This document shows, in pieces, positions 23,831 to 36,100 of a stretch of DNA of 64,000 nucleotides. Source of the stretch: Glycine soja (lineage: Eukaryota > Streptophyta > Magnoliopsida > Fabales > Fabaceae); contig NC_041002.1 in assembly GCF_004193775.1 (NCBI RefSeq), positions 868,001-932,000 of the forward strand, read 5' to 3'. A program made the position numbers and the translations under genes. How positions within the stretch are numbered: position 1 is the stretch's first letter; every line of letters starts with the position of its first letter. The notes under the pieces were generated by a model. It saw nothing but the letters and a program-made list of their open reading frames with translations. It had not been told where the DNA came from and did no database searches.

Positions 23831-24999
23831 TAGACACAATGTCAATAAAAAAATTTGTTGTTTATTTGTTTGTATGGGTTTTAAAAAAAATTAATTTTCT
23901 GTTATTTAGTAAATTTTTTGTATGGTTTAGAAAAAAGGATGTAATGTCAATAAATTATTTGTTTGTATGATTTAGTAATTTTTTTTGAAATGTTAATTTA
24001 TTATTTGTGTGTAGCATTTATAGTAGTGAACGTAGTTATTTAACATTTGTAATAGTGAACATAGTTTAAGAAAGATGTTAGTTAGTGTTTGAGAAAGATG
24101 AAAACATATTTTAAATGATTTGGAAATTGTTAGAGGATGATTGAAAAAAAATATTTAAAAATGTTAGTTAGTGAAAATAAAGATTGAAAACCCATTTTTA
24201 AAAATTGTAAAATTGGTAGTTATTTTTAGAGAATGATTGAAAACAATAATTAAAATATTTAAAAATGTTAGTCATTGAAAATAAAGATTGAAAACCTATT
24301 TTAAAAAAAATTAGATATTTTTTTATAAATGCTTAGTGAAAATAAATATTGAAAACCTATTTTTTTAAAAAAAAAATTGAAATTGTTATTTGTAGAGAAT
24401 GATTGAAAACAAAAAATCCAAATAGTGTTATGTTTGTTAAAAAAATTTGTAGTTATTCTTTAAATTATTTTATTTTTAGTGAATTGGTAGAGAATGATTT
24501 TTGTCAAATATATTTCAGAACGTCAGGCTCTGCTCCACCGTCATCACGGTTAAGCATCCTCAACGAGGAATTGGATATGGTTATTGCGACTCTACCTAGT
24601 AATAATGTTTACCTTTCATATTGATATGTTTATTTACACATGTGACACGTTTGTAGTTAGTTAGCTTTTGCAATTGCTAAGAATGGTTTCTTTCGAATAT
24701 ATGTCGAGTTAATAGATTAATAATTCTGCCAATTGCTAAGAATGAATTGTCGTTTATCATGACTGCTAATTGAATGCCAACTTTGTTATATCATGCTTGA
24801 ATGTTAATTATGTTAGAATTAACAAATGAAGAACATGAATAATGTTGCGAAATGGCCAAGAGGTCGCGGTTCCACCAAATACTATTTTAAACACCGTTAA
24901 CGCCAAGGACCAGGTCATCTTCATTTTGATTTAATTAACATATCATTATTTTGTTATTTTGTGTAACTAACCAACCTTATTTTGTTATATCAAATGTAG

Positions 25000-25674
25000 A
25001 TTTACGGTGAAGTTAGTATGTCATTTGCTGTGAGGTGGAAAGACGTACTTGACCGCTTATGGCATTTCATTGACAAGGATCAAAATTTCCATACCGTTAT
25101 CTACAACCAAAATTTGGACAAACCAGTCATTGTAGCAGGGTGAACAACACTAAGAGATTTTTATCACCTGACCGGAGATCATCAAGTATCGTTAACTCAT
25201 TATGGTAAGAGTGTATTCTTTCTCACCATATTCAAGAGCAGTAGTCTACCAAAATCATTCCCAAGATGACACTCATTATATCATCAAGTGCCAAATTCTG
25301 TCACTTTCAAGGTGCATCTCACTTCGCAGAAAGTTACCTACAGTAGCCTGGTAAGCAACTTTCCAATTTAGTTCTCAGCAATTCTTTATCTTTCAAGTTT
25401 TAAATTTTATAAATTGTTGACATAACATTATTCTTAATATCAGGACGTTCTAAGCACCATGCATTATTTTCTTAAAGACAAATGTTGAACTCATTTGCAT
25501 TTGGAGGACGTTGCGGAATGTCGGCTTGTGTTCAATCACTGAAGAAAGACACTTAAAATTGGAGTTGGATGGAATTTTTTTTGTGAAATTGTGTCCTTGA
25601 CCGTTGGCATGTAAATTGTCTTTGAATTCATTGATCCGACTGTTAACCATGTGTTATTTTGGCCATGCTTATGA
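25000..25674 (+). pseudogene. B3-domain gene remnant (two exons)
   Basis: Exon A (25000-25350, after a TGTAG acceptor and before GTAAGC) reads as MSFAVRWKDVLDRLWHF and on to a B3-like segment, LRDFYHLTGDHQVSLTHYG then KSVFFLTIF. Exon B (25444-25674, after an AATATCAG acceptor) reads as a second B3-like half, ECRLVFNH, KTLKIGVGWN and GMxIVFEFIDPTVNHV. B3 domains bind DNA in plant transcription factors. Exon A has in-frame TGA at 25141 and 25267. Exon B has TGA and TAA stops. At 25141 the stop replaces the Trp of the usual GW-x-x-F motif. It lies wholly inside the Mutator-like element. Upstream exons may exist near 24830-24914, in the frame reading KWPRGRGSTKYYF. The B3 assignment is by pattern and needs a profile search. 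Confidence 0.55.
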
Positions 25675-26529
25675 ACATTATTATGACTTGGAACATTGAA
25701 CATTTTAATTATTAGGAACATTATTATGACTTATGAACATTATCCCTTTGTTAGTTATATAATAGTTGTTTTATCATGATCATACATTTTTTGCAATCAT
25801 GTTCTTATATATAATAGTTGTTTTATCATGTCTAATATTATCCCTTTGTTTTTGAATTAATTTGTTCATGTTTTTGAATTAAATTATTTTTAATTAATCA
25901 CTAAATTAAAATGTAAGCAATCTAATTTTAATTTTTTTATATATATTATAATTTTTTTAACAATCTAATTACTAAATATATTTGTTTATACCACTATAAA
26001 ATAATATCACAAAATCAATATTTTTGTTTATACCACAATATCACAAAATTAATATTGTTATCATTGCTAAATTTTTGTTATTTATGATTTTTTATTACAA
26101 AAAAAATATTTTTAAAATGTTCACAATTTTTAAAGTTTTTTACGTACCTATGAATCAGCAATCCGTATGGTCATACGGACTATAGATACATACCATTTTT
26201 TTTTGCTTATCTCTCTTTTTTCTACGATGAAAATCGACCAAAATTCACCGTATATTCCTCATAAACGCACGTACACCTCCTTGAGACCAACTATGTTTCC
26301 AAACCGTCCTTAAGGGAAGCAACTTACACTTAGTGACAAAAATTTTACAAAAAATAGTATTACAGAAATGAAAAATTCAACCTACTATTTATCGCTGAAA
26401 ATACCATAAAGGTATTTTCAACATTTTACAAAATTACTGGGTGCCCAAGCAATTCCCTTAACTTGTTTGCTTGGGCTTCGGCCCATGTAGTTTATCAAAA
26501 CCAAAAATAAATAAATTGGAAAAACGAGG

Positions 26530-26628
26530 TCGTTTGGTTTGGAGGTTTAGCACTCACTATTTCTCTAGTTTCTCTGCATCGCCTTCGTCGATCGAAGTGG
26601 AGCTTCCATTTCATAGCCGGCGGTGAAG
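26530..26628 (+). promoter_or_regulatory. Non-coding first exon of the S6 gene
   Basis: A leader-like, GC-richer stretch ends in a good donor, GGTGAAG|GTACG, at 26628/26629. The matching acceptor is at 27306 (CATGCAG) or 27320 (TTAGCAG), before the start codon at 27358. A leader intron of about 680 bp is inferred. The Mutator-like element ends only about 70 bp upstream, so the promoter overlaps or abuts it. Confidence 0.5.
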
Positions 26629-27059
26629 GTACGATTTCCGTATCCATTGTTTCCTTTTGGTTAGTTCCACTGTGATTGAAAATGGGAATAAGGTAGCGGC
26701 GATGGCTTGAGTGGTTGTGACATTTTCACAAACACCAAAAGGGCAATATGAGTTCTGATGATAGTGTGGATATCTTTGTACCAACCAGTTGGTTTTTTTT
26801 ATTCAGTTATTTTTAGTTACTATGAGTTGGTGCAGTTATCATCATCTCCAATAATTGCGTTATCATGATCGCAAGTTTTAATACTCTTCTGAGTAGCATG
26901 AAGAGCAATTCAGATGTGTTTGTTGTTTTGTGTAGTATCTGTGCTAGTTTACTTTTTATATATAGTTTTGGTTGGGGGTAGGGGTGTAAATGAGTCAAGC
27001 TATTCGTTAGCTACTCGAGCTCGACTTGTTAAATGAAACGATCAAGCTCGCTTGTATGA

Positions 27060-27210
27060 CCTAGCGGACCTACAGTAGCTTGGTTGGGGGATGCTATTGA
27101 TGTCTATGTTTCTTATGTTTTTGTAACTTCTCAATTAATCTTTGTTACATCTTGCACCGAAGGTTAGTAATCAATAAATAAAATTCATTTGTCTACAAAA
27201 AAAAAAAAAA
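27060..27210 (+). mobile_element. Possible L1 LINE 3' tail in the S6 leader intron
   Basis: The segment ends in AATAAATAAAATTCATTTG and an A-run of about 15, as in plant L1 3' ends. Just upstream, a GAGCTCGA-type repeat motif (26980-27050) is also common in transposon ends. No reverse transcriptase sequence remains. Confidence 0.35.
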
Positions 27211-27357
27211 ACAATTATAGTGACATTTGTTCTCATTATATTTGATTATATAATTGAAAGATGGTATTAGCAATTCATTTGTTGCTATATGATGCATTTC
27301 ATGCAGATAGATAGTTAGCAGACTTGGCTGACCCTGAGCAGGAGGAATAAGAATAAG

Positions 27358-28709
27358 ATGCCTCCTTATGATTGTATGTTTCTGTTTAAGCCCCATATAA
27401 GGAAGGAAGCTGTCATGGATTTAGTTGTGAGGGTGGGAAAGCATGTGTGCAGAAGAAATGGGGTTGTCACTGATATCAAGAGTCTCGGAAAAGTTCAGTT
27501 GGGCTATGGTGTGAAAAAGCTAGATGGCAGATATTATCAGGTGAGTTGATTATCTGTAATGTTGTAACGAGAGTTTATGCATTATAGGTTTTTTATATGC
27601 TGTTTTATAATGCTTTCTTTGATGTAAGCATTGCATGTTTGTGTGCTGGTGTGTTTTTGAGCCTAGAAATCACTTCAAGAATGCAACCAATCATCCTTCA
27701 TTGACTTCTACTATTTAGATGGTGGAACTCATTTAATTCATATTTAATTTTACTGCTTCTTCAGATTAATGAATTCATTTGCCAATAATGTAGTTGTTTT
27801 TTCTTGTAAGATTAATTCAGACCTGGTATTTATTTGTGTTACATGTTTAGAAAATTTTGCCACTTTGCATTTAACCTCATTGTAGAAACTGAGCTACTAG
27901 TGCACCAGTAATATGTGATCAAACCACCATCTTTTAGGTGAATACTTTTTTTTTTCTGTTTAAATTAAAATCTCGTTGCTTGTACTGTTTTTTGTTATCA
28001 GGGTTGAATTATTCATGGACAGAGCTAAGCATATAAAATTGCCAAATTAATGTAATGTAGGTTGAATTAAAAAAAGGCTTTGGTGGTACAATTTCACATA
28101 AGCATATGTCAAAGGATTTGGTGATATGATGTTTCACATAACTCTAGGTTTGAGGTGGTGTATGGTAGAAGTTGATTTATTAGACATGTAAATGTATGAC
28201 TATCACAGTACTATTTAACCCAATGTGGCTCAAAAAATTGAATTGGAACATACTTGAAAATTTATGCGGAAAAATGTTTATTGATTATTGAATGTGCGGT
28301 ATTCTGCTTGCAGCTAGTGAAGTTTCAGCAAACTTTGCTTAGTTTGAGAGCCTGATTTGCGAAATAGGAGGATTTAAAAATTATTTTTTTGAGTTTGAAT
28401 CGAAATTATGCAATTGTAATATAATGTGTTTCCATTTTCCATTTTTAATTGCTGTAGGGCCTACTGATGCAAATGAGCATGATGGCTACACCTGAAATCA
28501 ACAAAGAGTTGCATTACCTAAACAAGGAAGACCGGTTACTGCGTTGGCTTTTGGTTAAGCAGCGTAATACAAAATTTGGGCTTGACTCCTATGGTGATGA
28601 AGGTAGATATGAGCTAAGCAAATTGTCCCAGATCGGTAAACATGGTGATGAGGATGAGGATGAAGATGATGAGGAATATGAAGTGAATGAAGAAGAAACA
28701 GTGAACTAA
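27358..28709 (+). CDS. Bacterial-type ribosomal protein S6, likely mitochondrial
   Basis: bS6 binds the small-subunit rRNA together with bS18 in bacterial-type ribosomes. Plant nuclear genomes encode organelle versions. Two coding exons, 27358-27540 (donor CAG|GTGAGT) and 28458-28709 (acceptor TGTAG|GGC), join in phase 0 to give 144 residues. The N-terminus MPPYDCMFLFKPHIRKEAV forms the first beta strand and helix of the fold. GVVTDIKSLGKVQLGYGVKK follows, and the second exon gives the ATPEINKELHYLNKEDRLLRWLLVK helix and strand. The C-terminus is a long acidic tail (HGDEDEDEDDEEYE), a plant feature absent in bacteria. There is no obvious cleavable presequence, and plant mitochondrial S6 is known to begin this way. 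Mitochondrial rather than plastid location is an inference, because plastid S6 usually carries a longer transit peptide. Confidence 0.9.
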
Positions 28710-30195
28710 AAGATAGCTGAGTATCTTGTTAGTTTCCATTGTGAGAGTACAAAACCATTTTGCATAGTATTGTTGGTGTCAAACATTTGCTTACTTACGG
28801 TACTAGGTATCAATCAAACATGACCAGTGGGCTCGAACATGTTATTTCATAAACTCCGAGCTGTCTCTTGCTATTCGAAAAAAACATCTTTGTAGCTTTG
28901 GTGAAATAATTGTAACTCGTGGTTGTGTTAGCCAGGATCTACGAACAGTTTGGTTCATTCAATATACTTCTAATTGGTGCGTATGTTAATATCTTGAGAG
29001 CAAACAATTTTTCTCAATGGATAAGAGCAACTTCAAAATTCATCAATACTTTGGAATGTAATATTTCATGCAAAAGAATAATAATAAAAAAAAAACTTAA
29101 GCAAATGTACCACCAAGGATTTTATTGCCTCGTATATAAGTTGGTATAAACGCTGGTTATCTGCTATAACACCACTTTGGCCAATAAAGAACTTTGCTGA
29201 TTATGGTGGGAAAGATAATGACATGGATTATGCATGAAAAAAAAGAAGAAAATCACTCCATTTATTAAAGTCAGAAATTTGTATTAATTATGGCTGGGGA
29301 GGGGGACATGATTTTTGCGTATAATATTACATAAAATAGTTATCCTTTTTGTTTATGAAAATGGTCTGCTTTAAGATTAATTTTAAGATTCTTTTATTTG
29401 TTATATTAACAAAATTATCAGGCTTTTAGCGAAAATGAAAAACAAAGAATGATTTATTTTTACAGAAGTGAGATGAAAGAATTATTTTATTGTATTCCAT
29501 CGTAATATATTCACTTAATGGAAAAAAATTATATATTTCATTCTATTCTATTTCTATCAATATAAACATAAGCTTAGGAATTACACATAAGAACGGATTA
29601 GAAATGTATACGTATCTAAACCAAAGGTTTATTATATTTGCCATTACGACAATCCCATTTATGTCTTGTAATTTATATCTAATAATAAAGAGAAAAATAG
29701 TAATTATCGTACGGTTACTAAGTAATCTAGTAACTAACTTTTCATCATTCAAGCTCAGAATATTCATTAGTTTTGGCAATTGCCCTTGGAACGAAGAAAA
29801 ATGATATCACAAAATATATTTGTATCTACATCGTTCCACTCAAAATACATTTTCGGAGAAGAAAAAACGAATAAACATATAATCAACCAATTCAATTTTC
29901 AGGACAGCCTACACAAGAAAGAGAAGCTGTGCCACCCATTCAATAATCATACGGCTAAAGCAAATTCCAATTTTCCCAACTCCATCTTGCAACAGTTTCT
30001 CAAAAGATCAACTTGAGACATAAGATGCCTGTACCTAAGTTCCTCTTTTGGTTTGCAATGCACGAGTAATTTGCTGAAAACCATTATCAAGCCACCCTAA
30101 GCAGCGGCATTGGAAATGTACACTTGAAAATATATGTAGTCAGGAAGATATTATTAACACCTGACACATGCCCTAGATGGAATATTTTTGAAGAG
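28710..30195. other. Convergent intergenic region between S6 and golgin
   Basis: It holds the 3' UTR of the plus-strand S6 gene on the left (to perhaps 28930) and that of the minus-strand golgin gene on the right. Between them is AT-rich sequence without a supported gene. Overlapping antisense short frames at 29490-29804 are unrecognised. Confidence 0.5.
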
Positions 30196-33100
30196 TCACG
30201 GTAAATTCTGGTTAGAAAGTCCCATAGATTCTGCAACTTCTCTAGCGGCCAATGTGTCAGCTTGTACCTACATAGAAGATAAAAAAATATTCAGAATCCA
30301 AAAGATTTTACTGTGATAAGCTATACTCAAAGGGATAGGTTTAACATGGCTGCATGTATCAGTAATTGTCATATATTCTATATTGCAATTGGATCTTTAC
30401 CTGAAGGCGATGCAAGAGATACATCAAGAAGAGATGTACAAACACCTGTTTGCAATTTCTCAAGGTAAGTAAAATTTCAAATCCTTCAATGGTATTTCAT
30501 CCCAACTAAATTGACATTTTAAACATCTAATGATCTCACCAAGTAGAAAAATAAAATAACTCGAGCTGTTGGATACTGCCAGAGAAATCTTGTGGCCCTG
30601 ACAGCCCCAGAATCTAATAGTTTCACTGCCTTTTGCAACTGCATGAGACATGCCACATACAAAGTTAAAAATAATGCTACAATGGAGAATGAAAATGACA
30701 TGAAACATGATGGTTGTTATACCTGAATACTTGCACCGACCAAATGACGGTGATGCAAAGGAAGCGGCCTGCAATTTTCACTTTATAAGATTCCAAACTT
30801 CACAAAGGAAATGAAAACTTTACCATTTATGAAGTAATGAATAGATTAGAATGCTGATAAAGAAAATAATAGATTAGAATAAGAAGAAAATGCAAGAGAT
30901 AATTTAATGTGGGGAGGGTAAACAAATAGAGTTGCACGAAGGATGAGAGCATTTTATTGCGTTTGCAGGAACTTCCATTGCTGGTAGCAGGGCATATGAC
31001 TATTGAAGGATAAAGTTTATGAACATTTTAATCAAATGCATTACAGATAAACAAGATAAATACTTTAAGACAGTAAGAGGAAACATACTCAAGGGATTTT
31101 ATTTCAGTCTCATCTTCCCAAGATGATGATGCTCGACGAGAAACTCTACTTCTTTCTGCCTCTGCCTGTTCAATATAACAATGATTTGAAAATCAAGGTG
31201 AAGTCAAACTACTAATCAAGCAGCCACAGGAACTTGGTCACATACCTTTGCTTCCTGAAGACGCTTAATTTCCTTTTCCAATTGAAACTCTGCAGCAGCT
31301 TTTTCACTGACCATGGTTTCTAATTGAGTTTGTTTGTAGTACTGAAATGAAGATAAAATATAAATTTATTGAATATCACAGGTTAGTTGCATGAAATTTA
31401 ATCATGAAAAATTACCAAAAGGTCAGTCAGTTCCCGATAGCGTTTCTCTAACTCCATATGCTCCTGTTACAACATTAAGATGATGCTTAGAACAAGCAGT
31501 ATTCCAAAATTATCATAGCACCAAAACATTGTTAAGAGTACTAACCAAACATAAACTCGCTAAGAGTACTATATTAACTTCAACTTTCTTATATGTCAAC
31601 CCACGCAAGAATAGCATGATAGGCTGGAGAGTGTAGTGTGTGTGAAAAAGAGTGTCAAGGAAAGTATTGCTACCATTACTCAAGGTAATATCTGATTGAT
31701 ATTAAATATATGGCATGTAACTGGGAAGATGCATGGATGCTTATACTTATCTAACAAATAAATCATGACACCCATTTCAAACGCGATGCAATTCTTTTTC
31801 TCGGTAAAATAGTCTAGGGTCTAGACCACCCAGTAATCAACCATAAATATAATTTGGATGGTGATTATGACTAAGTAATTTATCATTTATGCTTAGACAA
31901 ATAGGATAACACTCCATAATAACAAAAAAATTATGCACCATTATATCTGGAATTGAGTCCATTCAAATTCACAGGTATACTTCCATCAAAAGTTAATATA
32001 TTTTTTTTGATCAGCAGAGATAAATTATATTAATATAAAAGATAAGTACAAGAGGTACTAATGTAATTACAATGTTTCAAAAGTGCCAAGAGGTGATGTT
32101 CAAGATAGATTTCCATGCATGGTAAATATTACAAAGAAAATTACTAAAAGGATTTAATAGTAAAAAATATTCAGTTTAGAAACAATTATCAATTAACCAG
32201 TTAGATTAGATGGTTAATAAGTAGTAATTAACTGATCATTCCTCAACTGGAAATGGTTTTACCTTATATTCCCCCCCCCCCCCCCCCCATAAAAAAATAG
32301 AAACAAGACCATTTATATGACAATCTACAGAAAATGATGCAGTACAATCATGAGGGCATAACTTGAAAATTTCACTAGTAAGGCAGTGGTATGAGTATGA
32401 CCATTAAGTCTTAAGCTCTTCCTACTTAAGAAACAAGGAGGTTTTATTACCTGACGTGAGTAATGCTCAGCATCCCTCTTCATGGCAGCCATTTCAACTC
32501 TCATTTTTTGCATTTCAGCCTGAAACAGTGAAACCAAACATATCAATAATGGAATGTGCAACTTGACCTGCAAGAGAGGTGATTATCTCAAATAAACTTC
32601 ACAAGAAAAAAAAAAATGAATCTTGCCTCCAAGGATGATAGCTTGTTTTCAGCTTCCCTCTGACCTTGACGTGCACGCTCCAATTCTTCCTGCCATGCCT
32701 GCATCTAAATATATGAAACTGCCATGGTTATAATTCCATAAGGATGAAAAATTATCACTAATATTATCATAATTGTCATCTAGAAATGGTTGTGGCAACT
32801 GTTGACATGGGCCCAGCTGTGCCCACGTTCAACTATGAGCATGGGAAATTTTTCCACAGACCCCACTCCTTCCCCTCTTGAATTTTCTTTTGCTAAAAAA
32901 ATGACACTTAGGTCTAATTTGTATTTTAATAGAATTAGCAGGACAAACATAAAATTAGCAAGAGTTTCAGTTGTCTAAAAGAAGCAAATAGGGGGAAAGG
33001 TCTAAATATTGAACAGGACAAACATAAACATAAAATAACAAATGTGTTCTATTTATATTTATACAGCAAATCAAATGTGCTTTGAAATGGTTTACGCAAT

Positions 33101-36100
33101 CAACCAAAAAGGACACTGATTCTTTAAATATGCTATACACTTATTGATAAACTTTGTAGAAGATGTGAAATATAAGGAAACCCACTAAAGTTGCAAATCA
33201 ACCTACTCTCTTATCAATAATCTGAGTCTATACCTGAATTACTTGATTTGCCTCTTCTGGTGCCTTTTTTTGTTCCCGGCGCACACGGGCTTCCATATCT
33301 TGTAGTTCTTGATTTAAAGATGCGCATTCAACCTGATAACAGATGTTACCAAAAACTATTTAGTGGATCTTTCTTTCAGAATAGTAATCACTAATCAGCC
33401 TTCACATTCAAAATGGAAAAAGTTAACTGTTATCCATGTACCTCGAGAAGTGCCACTTTCTGCTCAAGTTCTGTGGCTTTTGCTGTCCTCTCGTCCGCTA
33501 CTCTCTGAAAAGAGGAGCAACTAACAAATCAATCTATATATTTAACCTAATGTCAATAACAATTCACCAAGCAAAATAGCTGGACAGAGTGGACCAAAGC
33601 AACCTTATTAACACATGGTTTATCATTGTGGACTTGTTACAATTGTTCATTTTTGTTTTTGGTAAAGTAAATCTCTATTAAAAATTTAAATAGCAAGACC
33701 GAAAGACATCATTGATGACAATATGATGCCAAACTTTACCAAAATCTTAAGGGAATGTAGTCAGACTTGCGTAGCAGCATTGAACAAGCTGGGATGACCC
33801 GCTTCAAATTTAAATGTGAACAAAATCTTTCAACATTTCTGCTGATGAAAATTATTTTATAATCATCACAAGATTCACTATACAAGACTCTTTCATATTC
33901 CCAGACACCCCCAGTAATTGAAGATTCACACATACTTTTACGCATACCAGGACAATTATTAGGATATAGAATTATATATATGAACTTTGTGTCGTTCTTC
34001 TAATAGCTGTGTTAATGTAGTAAACTTTTCAGACTTAAATGGAGATTGGGCAACTTTGCTGCATTTTTTTACTTTCTAGTACCTCCTTTTTTCTGCTAAA
34101 GAGGATGCCTTAAACTTCTATACTTCCCCTCTTCCTTCTAAAAATATTTCTCTGTCCCTACAAGGATGCCAAAAGCAATATGACTGGCCCATAGCAGCCC
34201 AAAAATGCTCCAGCCAACCTGATCTCTAAGTAAATAGGCTAGCACAAAAAGATGTGTGGAAATATGGCAAAAATGCAATCCCAAAAGTAACTAACAGCGA
34301 TAGCTGCCTGAAAATATCGCAAGGCTTGGATACTAGTATTCTAAATACATGTTATTTTAAAAAATATTCTCCACAATAAATTTCCACCTGTGCTTAGAAT
34401 CCGATTACATGTTTTCTGTACAAGCTCTAGATTACAAAGTTCATATACAGAATTTTTAGCCGCATAGACAACTTGACAAGCAGCTAGTATGCCTACAATA
34501 ATGTTGTCAATTCAATCATGATACAAATTTAACGACATATGGCAAAAACCAAACGAAAAAACAGTGCTTTAATATGTTTTACACTCCATTTAAAAGTTAA
34601 ACCACACTAAGTGCTTACATTACCTGTATCCTTGCAAGTGCAGTGGATGACTCAACTGCTCTGTGCTCCAATTCCACTTCTCTTTCCATAGCAGCCTGTT
34701 CTACCGATCACAGAATCACTAAAATATAATGCAAAACACAGAAACTTGAGAAATAAATAATTCAAGTTAGAGACCATTTTGGTAGCATTATGTGCAGCAC
34801 GCTCCTCTTCTGCTCTTCGCTCAGCAGATGCTAGCTCCTCTCTTAGAGCCTGCAAGAACAACAATTTTAATATGCAAACAACTTCATCATTGTATAATTA
34901 TAGTAATCTTACATGCATAACAGAATCTACTTACCTGCATCATCCTTGTTTCACTTAGTTCTCGATTTCTCATCATTGATTCCATGCTTGCCTGGTAAGA
35001 TATGAATAGTGTTACCCGAGCCATAATTATAAATAACACTCCAGCATTAGAATATATTTAAGGTACAAACTATAGTTAAACGATTAATCCAACACTAATG
35101 AAGGAAACTGAAGTAGGTAGATCACTATGTTGCCCAGTCCAACAAGTCTACAATAGCCAAATATTTTACTGATTCATAGAGTAAATAGATTCCCTGATTC
35201 TGCTAAGCAAGTAAATTTTAACAGACATCACATACAGACTAACACAAACCGCAAATCAATGACAATCTTATAGCTATAACACGGGCAGCAAGAAAAGCAT
35301 GGTATGTACTGAAAGAAAGTAGTGGTAGATTTCTTTGTGATAGTGGCAAAAATTGGATAGTTGAACATGCATTTCTAGCAACCCTTGTCATTCATAGACC
35401 AAAAATTCTTGGTAGAACAATAAAAGTATACAAATTAGATCTTAAGATTCATAGACCAACTTGGAGAAGGGATTATTTAAACTTCAATCAATATGTCACA
35501 ATTAGCCAAGACTGTGTATAAAAATGTATGATGCCAACACTGAAGCAAATCCAACAAGTTCATTATTCATTAAACAAAAAGCTTCCACAAAATCAAAGCA
35601 ATTTGAACAGAATATAGTTTAGGTGGAAACAGCAGGTGCAAGGGAGGAAATAAAATATTGTAAGACACGCATCAATAAATTAACTAAGAGGAACCTGCAG
35701 GGAAGCTAGATTTCCTTCTGACAATGCAGCCTGCCTCTTAACAGCATCCATCGAACTTAAAAGTGCCTCAATTTCAGCATTTTTTGCAGCCAAAGCCTCA
35801 ACCATATTTGATTCAACTCTGGTCACTTCCCTTTTACTTTCAGACAAATCCTTCTGTAGCTGTTTTATGCTAGCTTCATATGATTTACTCAGCTCTCTCT
35901 GTAGATTTAGAATTGATTTAAGTGATACGATAGTCAATATGTTTTCATTTCAAGCATATAATGAGACCTTTTATTCCTTTAACAGGAAATAGTGATGGTG
36001 CTTAACCTCTGAAGTGAGAAGTTCCTCCAACTGTGCATTTTCAGATTTGTATTCTTGAAGACGGGATGACAATCCAGCACAGACCTGAGCATCATTAGGA

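Larger units (their letters stand above)
23328..26457 (+). mobile_element. Mutator-like element carrying a B3-domain gene remnant
   Basis: The ends share a short imperfect inverted repeat: left GGTTGTTGCTTGGGGCACCC, right (inverted) GGGAATTGCTTGGGCACCCA. Directly outside are TTAACTTGC (23319-23327) and TTAACTTGT (26458-26466), an 8-of-9 match to a 9-bp duplication, as for MULEs. Inside are two strong hairpins near the left end, an ATCCGTATG palindrome near 26160, and a decayed two-exon gene (25000-25674). No transposase is seen. It resembles a Pack-MULE, or a family that habitually carries B3 sequence. Confidence 0.6.
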
